Of a stretch of 8,945 nucleotides of DNA, positions 1 through 4,647 are shown one piece after another. This stretch comes from Atopobiaceae bacterium (lineage in GTDB: Bacteria > Actinomycetota > Coriobacteriia > Coriobacteriales > Atopobiaceae). The stretch spans positions 1 to 8,945 of the forward strand of contig JAFWLX010000313.1 of NCBI GenBank assembly GCA_017510875.1, given 5' to 3'. The notes beneath the pieces are model-generated. The model did no database searches, had not been told where the DNA came from, and worked only from the letters and a program-made list of their open reading frames with translations. The position numbers and the translations under genes were made by a program. How positions within the stretch are numbered: position 1 is the stretch's first letter; each line of letters begins with the position of its first letter.

Positions 1-15
1 CTTCTTCTTGGTCAT
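1..15 (-). CDS. First five codons of a probable IS transposase (OrfA), runs off window
   Basis: An ATG at 13-15 on the minus strand opens a frame reading M-T-K-K-K to the window edge. It is preceded by a good Shine-Dalgarno stretch (GGAAGGGGGT on the minus strand, about 21-30) and a possible promoter (TTGGAG, 18 bp, TACAAT). A lysine-rich start like this is usual for the small OrfA of IS3-family elements, which supplies the helix-turn-helix part of the transposase. Only five codons are visible, so the product is inferred from the adjoining IS-like end, not from the protein. Confidence 0.4.
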
Positions 16-101
16 TTTCGACCCCCTTCCGTGCCTTTGGCACAATTGTACGGGGTCTCTCTGTGAACCTCCAATCAGCTGTCTAAGAAACTGGGACCAC
101 T
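1..101 (-). mobile_element. End of an IS3-family-like insertion sequence (partial)
   Basis: Read on the minus strand, this segment begins near TGGTCCCAGTTTCTTAGACA, which has the look of an IS3-type terminal repeat (TG start, TAGACA-like inner part). A short leader and a transposase-like start codon at the left window edge follow. The right boundary is placed at about 97-104, because epimerase coding sequence becomes recognisable immediately after it. Seen: the terminal-like sequence, the promoter and RBS, and the abrupt start of the gene fragment. Inferred: the IS family. The other end and any target duplication lie outside the window. Confidence 0.5.
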
Positions 102-257
102 ATACACCGCGAGCTGGTGGGCATGCAGCCCGGCGACGTGCCGGTGACCTACGCCGACACCACCGCGCTGGAACGCGACTACGGCTTCACGCCGACGATC
201 GGCATCCGCGAGGGCCTGCGTGCCTGTGCGGAGTGGTACCGGGGGTACTACGACTGA
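102..257 (+). pseudogene. 3' fragment of a UDP-glucuronate 4-epimerase (NAD-dependent epimerase)
   Basis: The frame ending at the TGA at 255-257 reads HRELVGMQPGDVPVTYADT, then a stretch with RDYGFTP, IREGLR and AEWYRGYYD. This is the characteristic C-terminus of UDP-glucuronate 4-epimerases of the extended short-chain dehydrogenase family, which interconvert UDP-glucuronate and UDP-galacturonate for capsule and surface polysaccharide. About 51 residues remain of an expected ~340-360. The NAD-binding Rossmann part and the catalytic Tyr-x3-Lys are absent, and there is no start codon or RBS at the left end, so the fragment is not functional alone. It begins exactly where an IS-like end stops, so the simplest reading is insertion of the IS into a capsule gene whose 5' part lies beyond the left edge. 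Confidence 0.75.
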
Positions 258-332
258 GAGAGCGGCAACCTAACGCGACCCCGTCACGAATCCTTTCACA
301 GACCAGTCTCTCGTCAGTGAGGATTCGCAATT

Positions 333-365
333 GAGCCGGACGCAGCGAAAGCTGCAGTCCGGCTC
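333..365. other. Strong hairpin with GAAA tetraloop
   Basis: Arms GAGCCGGACGCAGC (333-346) and its complement with one extra A (351-365) enclose a GAAA loop, giving a 14-bp GC-rich stem with one bulge. It lies about 75 bp after the epimerase stop. It could be that gene's transcription terminator, but no T-run follows, so it may instead be a structured RNA or DNA element. Confidence 0.5.
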
Positions 366-370
366 CGAGG

Positions 371-417
371 AGAGGTCGCGGAACGATTTCGCGTCCTTAC
401 TCGACCACGCGACCTCT
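371..417. other. Second inverted repeat, 10-bp arms
   Basis: AGAGGTCGCG at 371-380 is perfectly complementary to CGCGACCTCT at 408-417, with a 27-nt interval. It starts 5 bp after the tetraloop hairpin, so the two form a tandem structured block. The right arm runs directly into a copy of the 22-bp direct repeat (412-433). Function unknown. Confidence 0.45.
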
Positions 418-433
418 TACACACCTCTTACTC
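412..433 (+). repeat. 22-bp direct repeat, copy 1
   Basis: An exact 22-bp sequence beginning ACCTCTTACACACC and ending CTTACTC. The identical sequence recurs at 1603-1624. The two copies bracket about 1.17 kb containing the fused toxin-antitoxin gene and the palindromic array. Internally it is itself a near-tandem of ACCTCTTAC. Confidence 0.6.
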
Positions 434-549
434 CATAGGGTCTACCTGCTGGTTTATGCTCTCAGCACCTCGTCACAACCTCGTACTTCCTCGCAGTCAA
501 TGCAGTACGAAGCTATGTCACACCTGTCTAATACCAACCTACGCGCGGC
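434..549. other. No gene seen
   Basis: Between the 22-bp repeat and the end of the fused TA gene I see only CTC- and CCTCG-rich sequence without coding character. Short open frames here are chance overlaps with the gene on the other strand. Confidence 0.5.
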
Positions 550-765
550 CTATGCGTACGCGAGTCCCCGTACCAGCTCGTCGCGGGACTTGCCCTCACG
601 TCGGGCTCTCGCGTCAATTGCCGACGCCTCGGAGGGCAGCAGGTGCACCGTGAAGGCCACCCCCTCCGAACGAGCCCAGCGACTTGGGTCGGGCGTGCGC
701 TCGTTCCACTCGTCGACGATAGCGTCAATCTCCTCCTGCGAGATTTCCTGCAGCGGATCTACCAT
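550..765 (-). CDS. Free antitoxin from an internal start in the fused TA gene
   Basis: An ATG at 763-765, codon 88 of the fused frame, is preceded on the minus strand by GGGAGG (771-776) with a 5-nt spacer. That is a better initiation signal than many true starts here. It would give a 71-residue protein consisting only of the acidic N-terminus and RHH-like segment, the size expected of a stand-alone antitoxin. This suggests either that the original second gene of a bicistronic TA operon keeps its own start after loss of the toxin stop codon, or that both the fusion and free antitoxin are normally made. Confidence 0.5.
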   Translation of the reverse strand: MVDPLQEISQEEIDAIVDEWNERTPDPSRWARSEGVAFTVHLLPSEASAIDARARREGKSRDELVRGLAYA

Positions 766-1026
766 CGGGACCTCCCTTCCGAGACCTCCAGAATCGTCTT
801 GTTCGTGGGGGGGTGTCATTGCGTGGACGAGCAGCCACCCATACGGCTTTCGAAGCCCGATGACTTCACATGCTCGGCCTCTCGTATCGTAACCGCCGAC
901 AACCATACGGTCGCCCGAAAACGACTCACGTACCGTGTACGCGGCCACGTTCTCCCAAGCTGACACTACGTCGTCATACTCGAGACCGTGCTTGTAGCAG
1001 TTGGGGTGAACCACAACATCATCCAC
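550..1026 (-). CDS. BrnT-like toxin fused in frame to a RHH-like antitoxin
   Basis: This is a 158-residue ORF with two parts. Residues 1 to about 75 resemble small BrnT/RelE-fold toxins: an early H-P-N-x3-KHG motif, then VVGGYDTRGRACEVIGLRK and GWLLVHAMTPP near the end of the domain. Toxins of this type usually cleave RNA. Residues 88-158 look like their partner: an acidic, tryptophan-containing N-terminus (EEIDAIVDEWNERTPDPSRW), then a beta strand AFTVHLLP and a helix pair ending in GKSRDELVRGLA, typical of CopG/BrnA-type ribbon-helix-helix proteins. The toxin normally ends with a stop at or near the antitoxin start; here the frame runs on. The chosen start is GTG at 1024-1026, preceded by GGAGGTGG. 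A -10 TAGAAT (1046-1051) and a -35-like TTGCGG (1071-1076, wide 19-bp spacer) lie upstream. The domain reading is by motif; the exact family is uncertain. Confidence 0.6.
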   Translation of the reverse strand: MDDVVVHPNCYKHGLEYDDVVSAWENVAAYTVRESFSGDRMVVGGYDTRGRACEVIGLRKPYGWLLVHAMTPPHEQDDSGGLGREVPMVDPLQEISQEEIDAIVDEWNERTPDPSRWARSEGVAFTVHLLPSEASAIDARARREGKSRDELVRGLAYA

Positions 1027-1045
1027 AAGACCACCTCCAGTTCAC

Positions 1046-1076
1046 ATTCTACTCCATGGTTCATGCTGCGCCGCAA
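1046..1076 (-). promoter_or_regulatory. Possible promoter of the fused TA gene
   Basis: On the minus strand TAGAAT (1046-1051) lies about 20 nt upstream of the GTG start and TTGCGG (1071-1076) lies 19 bp further up. The spacer is longer than ideal. A palindromic CTCGCGAG (about 1082-1089) sits just upstream and could be an operator. Confidence 0.3.
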
Positions 1077-1125
1077 TAATACTCGCGAGCATACCGACCG
1101 AGACACGGAACCGGCGGGATTGATT

Positions 1126-1137
1126 GCACGATCGTGC
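1126..1137. promoter_or_regulatory. 12-bp perfect palindrome GCACGATCGTGC
   Basis: A perfect 12-bp palindrome about 100 bp upstream of the fused TA gene start. It has the symmetry of a dimeric regulator site, but no link to the antitoxin can be shown from this sequence. Confidence 0.3.
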
Positions 1138-1279
1138 TGTACGACCGCCGTCTACGGCCTCTCGTCATTCCGGCATGCGGCGCGCAAGCTCAACCCCTCT
1201 CTTAGCAGCTCATTTGAACGCTTCCGAATCTTGAGCTTGTGCCGACGAAAGTCAATGAGAATGTCGTCATCGGGAAAAT

Positions 1280-1312
1280 TCCGTCATGTAGATAACGGTC
1301 CCCCATGACGGA
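1280..1312. repeat. 9-bp perfect inverted repeat with 15-nt loop
   Basis: TCCGTCATG (1280-1288) pairs with CATGACGGA (1304-1312). It overlaps the first unit of the 72-bp tandem array and shares its GACGGACGTC core. Confidence 0.5.
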
Positions 1313-1488
1313 CGTCAACACTGTAGTCCGCCGCCGGAGACGGTTGTTGGGCCTGTGGGAGCCATAACGGTCTCCGGGGACGGACGCCAGGGTTGCAGTA
1401 CGTCAATCGAGACCGTTATTGGGCCGATCGGCTCCGCAACGGTCTCTGGTCACGTACTCCAACCTGACGTCCACCCTCAGGGACGGAT
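1292..1488. repeat. Tandem array of 72-bp palindrome-based repeats
   Basis: Related units start at 1292 (ATAACGGTC), 1364 (ATAACGGTC) and 1436 (GCAACGGTC), exactly 72 bp apart; the third is incomplete. Dyad centres fall at 1355.5 and 1427.5, again 72 bp apart. At the second centre a 10-bp palindrome GCCGATCGGC (1423-1432) is nested inside GAGACCGTT/AACGGTCTC (1409-1417, 1438-1446), then GTACGT/ACGTAC (1398-1403, 1452-1457), then GGTT/AACC, all on the same axis, giving arms of about 45 bp. At the first, CCGGAGAC/GTCTCCGG (1334-1341, 1370-1377) continues with GTT/AAC. Because 72 is a multiple of three, the plus frame shows 24-residue repeats such as ETVIGPIGSATVSG, but a TAG stop abuts the first unit and there is no start signal. 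I favour a DNA or RNA structural element over a gene. Confidence 0.65.
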
Positions 1489-1602
1489 ACCGCCAAACCA
1501 GTACACCTGTTCTATCACACGGCAAAAGATAGACCCTGCGAGGACATCCTCCCAAGGCTGTATGCTCACGCTCCATGGCGCGGGACCCGAGCTGTACAAA
1601 CT

Positions 1603-1624
1603 ACCTCTTACACACCTCTTACTC
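1603..1624 (+). repeat. 22-bp direct repeat, copy 2
   Basis: Identical to 412-433 in the same orientation. Flanking bases differ on both sides, so identity is confined to the 22 bp. Confidence 0.6.
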
Positions 1625-1761
1625 AAATGCAGCTACCAGCGCTTTTATAACTCGTGCACCTCTTTCAATGGATACCGCCCCAAGGTACGCCAGCTCGCTC
1701 CAACAGGTACATAAAGGCACGCAGCGAGCACGCTACTGTTCGTAGTCCTGCCAGCAGCATG

Positions 1762-1791
1762 TTGCAGCAGCTGGTCGCAACTCGACAATAT
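1762..1791 (+). promoter_or_regulatory. Possible promoter of the HigBA-like operon
   Basis: TTGCAG (1762-1767) followed after 17-18 bp by an AT-rich ACAATAT (1785-1791) could form a weak promoter. The -35 lies within a near-dyad CCAGC...GCTGG (1751-1774) that might serve as an operator for the antitoxin. Weak evidence. Confidence 0.25.
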
Positions 1792-1827
1792 AGCCCCTAG
1801 GATATATCGTCAAGTTTAGGAGGCGTT

Positions 1828-2202
1828 ATGTGGAAGATCGACTAGGGATACATCGAGGGCTGGCTTGACGCCCAGGACGACGAAACTGTCGCCCTGATCT
1901 TCGCGGCACTTGAGGTGCTGGGGCAAAAGGGACCAAGTCTGGGAAGGCCACTCGTCGACACCATCAAGGGCTCGCGGGTCAAAAACACGAAGGAGCTGCG
2001 ACCGGCGTCAAGCGGCAGCTCCGAGGTACGCGTACTGTTTGCGTTTGATCCGCTCAGGCGCGCCGTCATGCTCCTTGCGGGCGACAAGTCCACGGGAAAG
2101 CGCGGCAGGCAGAAGTGGTCAGGATGGTACAAAGAGGCCATCCCCATCGCAGAAAAGACGTGGGAGAAGCACCTAAAGGGATTGGAGGAAACAGATGTCT
2201 GA
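1828..2202 (+). pseudogene. HigB-like (Gp49 family) toxin interrupted by an amber stop at codon 6
   Basis: An AGGAGG at 1818-1823 sits 4 nt before an ATG at 1828, and the frame reads M-W-K-I-D, then TAG (1843-1845), then GYIEGWLDAQDDETVALIF. The remainder, to the TGA at 2200-2202, is a complete phage-derived Gp49-like/HigB toxin: LGRPLVDTIKGSRVKNTKEL, SSEVRVLFAFDP, VMLLAGDKS, and SGWYKEAIPIAEKTW at the C-terminus. These RelE-superfamily toxins cut mRNA on the ribosome. Apart from the TAG, the 124-codon length and motif order are normal, so a single base change (for instance TGG to TAG) would explain it. A downstream GTG at 1915 has no RBS and would remove the first helices. The gene overlaps the antitoxin start by 8 bp. 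Without suppression or recoding the toxin should not be made. Confidence 0.75.
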
Positions 2203-2497
2203 ACTGAACGCATACCTCGCCAAGAGAAACATCACCGAGAAGCAGATGGATCAGGCCCGCTCGGCGACGAGAGCCTACATAGACGCATACGCGCTCCGTG
2301 AGGCCCGGTCAGAGGGCGGCATGACACAGGTGCAACTAGCCGAGGCAATGGGCGTGTCACAGAACCGCGTATCACGCATGGAGCGGGGCGACCTCTCGGT
2401 CATGAGCCTGGACACCATACGCCGCTACGTGGAGGCGCTGGGCGGATCGCTGTCGTTGGTGGCTGACCTGCCTAGCGGCAGGCTCACCTTGCTGTGA
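2195..2497 (+). CDS. HigA-like XRE-family antitoxin
   Basis: A 100-residue protein with an Xre/Cro-type helix-turn-helix at about residues 35-89, recognition region TQVQLAEAMGVSQNRVSRME. The first ~30 residues form a charged helical segment, usual in antitoxins paired with Gp49/HigB toxins. It would neutralise the toxin by binding and repress the operon. The start at 2195 has its own GGAGG at 2184-2188 and overlaps the toxin's last codons (ATG 2195-2197, toxin TGA 2200-2202), an order (toxin first) typical of HigBA. Its frame is intact although the upstream toxin frame is broken, so it may now be an orphan antitoxin able to protect against related toxins. The C-terminus (SGRLTLL, TGA) is complete. 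Confidence 0.85.
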   Translation: MSELNAYLAKRNITEKQMDQARSATRAYIDAYALREARSEGGMTQVQLAEAMGVSQNRVSRMERGDLSVMSLDTIRRYVEALGGSLSLVADLPSGRLTLL

Positions 2498-2534
2498 GAT
2501 GAATGCAGCGTACGATACCTGCCGTATCCGCTAG

Positions 2535-2552
2535 GGGCTACTCAAAAAGCCC
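2535..2552. terminator. Weak hairpin between convergent genes
   Basis: GGGCT (2535-2539) and AGCCC (2548-2552) enclose an 8-nt A-rich loop between the converging antitoxin and fic genes. The stem is short and has no clear T-tract, so termination is only a possibility. Confidence 0.2.
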
Positions 2553-2583
2553 TGGCCTTCCGAGCATCCAATCCCTGCGATGC

Positions 2584-3498
2584 CTACTCGTGCGGTATAT
2601 CCAGCATATCCAGAAGCCGGATGAAGGTGTCCTGCCCGTCAAGGCAGGTATCCGTCAGCCAGCCCTTTTCACTGCGCCATTCGGACAAACCGCGGTAGTA
2701 GAAGTTCTTCTTGCTGTCCTCAATGATAAACGGGATGATGTTGTGCCGCAGGCATTCCTTCAGCGCGACCAGCCGCCCCACTCTGCCGTTTCCGTCCTGG
2801 AACGGATGGATATACTCGAATTCCGCGTGGAGCGCAATCACATCGTTTACCGTTACCGTGTCCCTGGCGTTGTAATCCCTCAGAAGGGCTTTCATCCGCT
2901 TAGGCACATCCTTGGGTTTGGCCGTCTCCCGTCCACCCACCATATTTGCCCTTCGCTTATAATCGCCAACGGCAAACCAGCTCAGTGTGGAATCCTTCGT
3001 ATCGTGTTTGAGGATATAGTGCAGATGCTTGATGATTTCCTCGGACAGTTCCTCCTCCGCGGTATCGATCACATAATCAATCGCCCTGAAATGATGGACC
3101 GTCTCCAGAATGTCATCCACCGGCACGCCGTCACCCACATCGATCGTATTCGTCTCGAAGATCAGCCTTGTCTGGTCCTCCGTGAGCTTACTGCCCTCGA
3201 TGTGGTTGGAATTGTAGGTCATCCGCACCTGCAGCTCGTGATACAGGCCGCCTGAAATCTTCGCCTCTTTTTCATCCCTCAGAATCTGCAAAATCGTGTT
3301 ATCCGACTTTTCCCTGCACAGGTCTCCGGCCTCGCAGCCCAGATAATCCGCAATTTTCTGCATCGTCCTCCTGGACAGCTTCTCACCCTTGGCGATCTTC
3401 GCTATCGTGCGGGAGGAGATGCCGATTTCCGAGGTCAGATCCGTCTTGGTGATCCCCTTTTTCTGAAGCTGCTCATACAGGCCGTCATATGAAACCAT
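2584..3498 (-). CDS. HTH-Fic protein (predicted AMPylase, class II)
   Basis: A 304-residue protein. Residues about 10-60 form a YozG/Xre-like helix-turn-helix (LTSEIGISSRTIAKIAKG, then a dimer-type tail ADYLGCEAGDL). Residues ~85-290 are a Fic domain with a complete catalytic motif HPFQDGNGRVGR at 231-242: His231 as general base, Asp235 for metal, Gly236-Asn237-Gly238-Arg239 for nucleotide phosphates. An N-terminal inhibitory motif SNHIEG (Ser97, Glu101, Gly102) marks the self-inhibited class II Fic proteins. Fic enzymes usually transfer AMP to hydroxyl side chains of target proteins, using ATP; the target here is unknown. The ATG at 3496-3498 follows AAGGAGGA with 8 nt spacing. The gene and its promoter are visibly more AT-rich than neighbours, suggesting acquisition, perhaps from a Firmicute. 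No partner antitoxin gene is present; regulation is probably internal, by inhibitory helix and HTH autorepression. Confidence 0.9.
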   Translation of the reverse strand: MVSYDGLYEQLQKKGITKTDLTSEIGISSRTIAKIAKGEKLSRRTMQKIADYLGCEAGDLCREKSDNTILQILRDEKEAKISGGLYHELQVRMTYNSNHIEGSKLTEDQTRLIFETNTIDVGDGVPVDDILETVHHFRAIDYVIDTAEEELSEEIIKHLHYILKHDTKDSTLSWFAVGDYKRRANMVGGRETAKPKDVPKRMKALLRDYNARDTVTVNDVIALHAEFEYIHPFQDGNGRVGRLVALKECLRHNIIPFIIEDSKKNFYYRGLSEWRSEKGWLTDTCLDGQDTFIRLLDMLDIPHE

Positions 3499-3516
3499 CT
3501 TTTTCGTCCTCCTTCA

Positions 3517-3591
3517 AAACCTTTACTTATTATACCCTGTTTAAGAGCAAAAGTAAAGGTTTCTCAGGAGTTTTCACGAAAAAGTAAAGGT
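3517..3591. promoter_or_regulatory. Three CCTTTACTT-type operators around the fic promoter
   Basis: AAACCTTTACTT (3517-3528) and its exact complement AAGTAAAGGTTT (3551-3562) form a 12-bp inverted repeat flanking the -10 and overlapping the -35. A third copy, AAGTAAAGGT (3582-3591), lies 31 bp further upstream, about three helical turns. Their position suggests repression by the helix-turn-helix of the Fic protein itself; that binding is inference. Confidence 0.65.
3529..3557 (-). promoter_or_regulatory. fic promoter
   Basis: On the minus strand a perfect TATAAT (3529-3534) lies 17 bp from TTTACT (3552-3557). The start codon is about 30 nt downstream with a consensus RBS. This is the clearest promoter in the window. 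Confidence 0.8.
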
Positions 3592-3598
3592 GGCAGGA

Positions 3599-3784
3599 TT
3601 ATTCCTCCCACGGAAGCCCCGGCTTACTGTGACGGAGATCGAGGCCACCAAGAGTCTCCTCAATCTCGTCCTTTGTCTCATCGAGAAGCCGAATCGCCTC
3701 CATCAGCGCCTCTTGGGAAGTGCTCAGTTCAGCTTGGTCCAAAACAGCCAAGCCTTCGCAAAGGCGTTCCAGAAGTTTTAGCAC
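3599..3784 (-). CDS. Small acidic helical ORF, possibly truncated
   Basis: Unrecognised. The frame gives 61 residues from a GTG at 3784, leucine- and glutamate-rich and almost certainly helical (LLERLCEGLAVLDQAEL, LLDETKDEIEETL), ending KPGLPWEE. The open frame extends a further 16 codons upstream (to the TAG at 3833-3835) with similar character (LARIARENDGDV), and the GTG has only a poorly placed GGGG before it. I therefore suspect the 3' end of a longer gene rather than a complete one. It stops 8 bp from the outermost fic operator and reads in the same direction. No function can be assigned. Confidence 0.35.
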   Translation of the reverse strand: MLKLLERLCEGLAVLDQAELSTSQEALMEAIRLLDETKDEIEETLGGLDLRHSKPGLPWEE

Positions 3785-3844
3785 ATCCCCATCGTTCTCT
3801 CGTGCAATCCGAGCCAGCTTCGAGCCACCCCTCTATAAGAAAAT

Positions 3845-3874
3845 GCGACCGAAGGCACAGGTGCCCGCGGTCGC
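3845..3874. terminator. GC-rich hairpin (possible terminator)
   Basis: GCGACCG (3845-3851) pairs with CGGTCGC (3868-3874), and inside them GGCAC pairs with GTGCC, with a small AA/CG internal loop. No T-run follows directly, so termination is uncertain; the left arm also belongs to a longer 11-bp inverted repeat with 3984-3994. Confidence 0.4.
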
Positions 3875-3875
3875 T

Positions 3876-3893
3876 AAAGACGTTAACGTCTTT
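3876..3893. promoter_or_regulatory. 18-bp perfect palindrome
   Basis: AAAGACGTTAACGTCTTT is perfectly self-complementary over 18 bp. It follows the GC-rich hairpin by one base. Such symmetry suggests a dimeric protein site or a short cruciform; no regulator is implicated. Confidence 0.5.
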
Positions 3894-4109
3894 CACAATG
3901 CCATGAGCATAGCCCTATGGTCCAAATGCGCGCAATGGTTCTTGGCCTGATTCTGTTGCACACTCCACCAACAGCGAAACCAGCGGTCGCATTTGTCCCC
4001 ATCGAATCAGATGAAGAAGCAGCTCATCTTGAGGCCGCAAACATGTCAGTGGGAAACGCGCAGGGCTGCGGGCCCTGAAACAGGGCTCCAGACGTCCGGT
4101 TGGGCTGAG

Positions 4110-4542
4110 GTCATACCGCTCATGCTAGAGATGGACGGCGTAATCTCCAGCCCATGCTTTTACCTCAGCGAATTCTTCGAGCACCGAAATACCGAGTATC
4201 AGGACAGGCTCCTCGCGGTCTCCGAAGAGGATGCTTGGACCGAATGGTGCATCTTTTTCTTAGACGCAGTCGCAACTCAGGCAAAGGAGAACCACAGGAA
4301 GGCCAACGGAATATACGAGCTATACCAGACGACACTCGAGTTCTTGATGAAAACGGTGCGCACCGACAACGCGGCGAACGTCGCGCCGCACCTGTTCCGA
4401 ATGGCCATCTTCCCCGCAAGCGTCTTCACAAAGGAGGCCGGACTTAACCAGAGCACTGCCAAAAGAGTCGTAAGGTCCCTTAAGGAGGCGGGGGGTTATC
4501 GTCGAGATTGCTGGGTGCACCGGCTACTTAACGTGCGAATAA
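4110..4542 (+). pseudogene. C-terminal remnant of a second Fic-family protein
   Basis: The frame from about 4110 reads VIPLMLEMDGVISSPCFYLS, then EFFEHRNTEYQDRLL, WTEWCIFFLDAVATQAKEN, and a winged-helix part with VFTKEAGLNQSTAKRVVRSL. This is the region downstream of the active site in the longer SoFic-like Fic proteins (usually ~370 aa), which place AMP on targets. The catalytic HPFxDGNGR motif that should precede VIPLML is not recognisable; the upstream codons show only degenerate sequence. A run of six G (4490-4495) shifts the frame at KEAG; with five G the reading becomes GVIVEIAGCTGYLTCE and stops at 4540-4542. It is unrelated in detail to the HTH-Fic protein at 2584-3498. The product cannot be an active enzyme. 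Confidence 0.75.
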
Positions 4543-4647
4543 TCATAGCGTGTCTTCCACCATTCTGTATTAGCTACGTACTGGAGCCATACCACCGTCA
4601 CCATCACATGTCTCGATGAGGCCGCTAACTATGAACACGAACCCCAG

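Larger units (their letters stand above)
1489..1827. other. Gene-free stretch upstream of the HigBA-like operon
   Basis: Apart from the second copy of the 22-bp repeat (1603-1624) and possible promoter elements near 1762-1791, no coding sequence is evident. A plus frame is open to 1714 but loses repeat or protein-like character after the 72-bp array. Confidence 0.45.
3841..3994. repeat. 11-bp inverted repeats bounding 154 bp
   Basis: AAATGCGACCG (3841-3851) and its exact complement CGGTCGCATTT (3984-3994) bound a 154-bp segment between the small ORF and the Fic remnant. Inside are the hairpin at 3845-3874 and the palindrome at 3876-3893. The layout recalls a small inverted-repeat element, though 11 bp could also arise by chance near a hairpin arm. 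Confidence 0.4.

Noticed and set aside
1155..1285. Minus-strand frame containing LLREGLSLRAACRND
   Set aside because: It resembles a helix of transposase-like proteins but is only ~43 codons, without a start or family match; too weak to call.
1355..1714. 119-codon plus-strand frame with 24-residue repeats
   Set aside because: The repeat reflects the 72-bp DNA unit; there is no RBS, a stop abuts the first unit, and sequence after the array is not protein-like.
2503..3255. 250-codon plus-strand open frame
   Set aside because: It is antisense to the Fic gene, whose catalytic motif, RBS and promoter are unambiguous; the plus reading has no recognisable domain or RBS.
3917..4075. Plus-strand frame with LGLILLHTPP followed by an acidic tail
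   Set aside because: It looked like a short signal-peptide protein, but there is no RBS, it ends in low-quality sequence and matches nothing I know.
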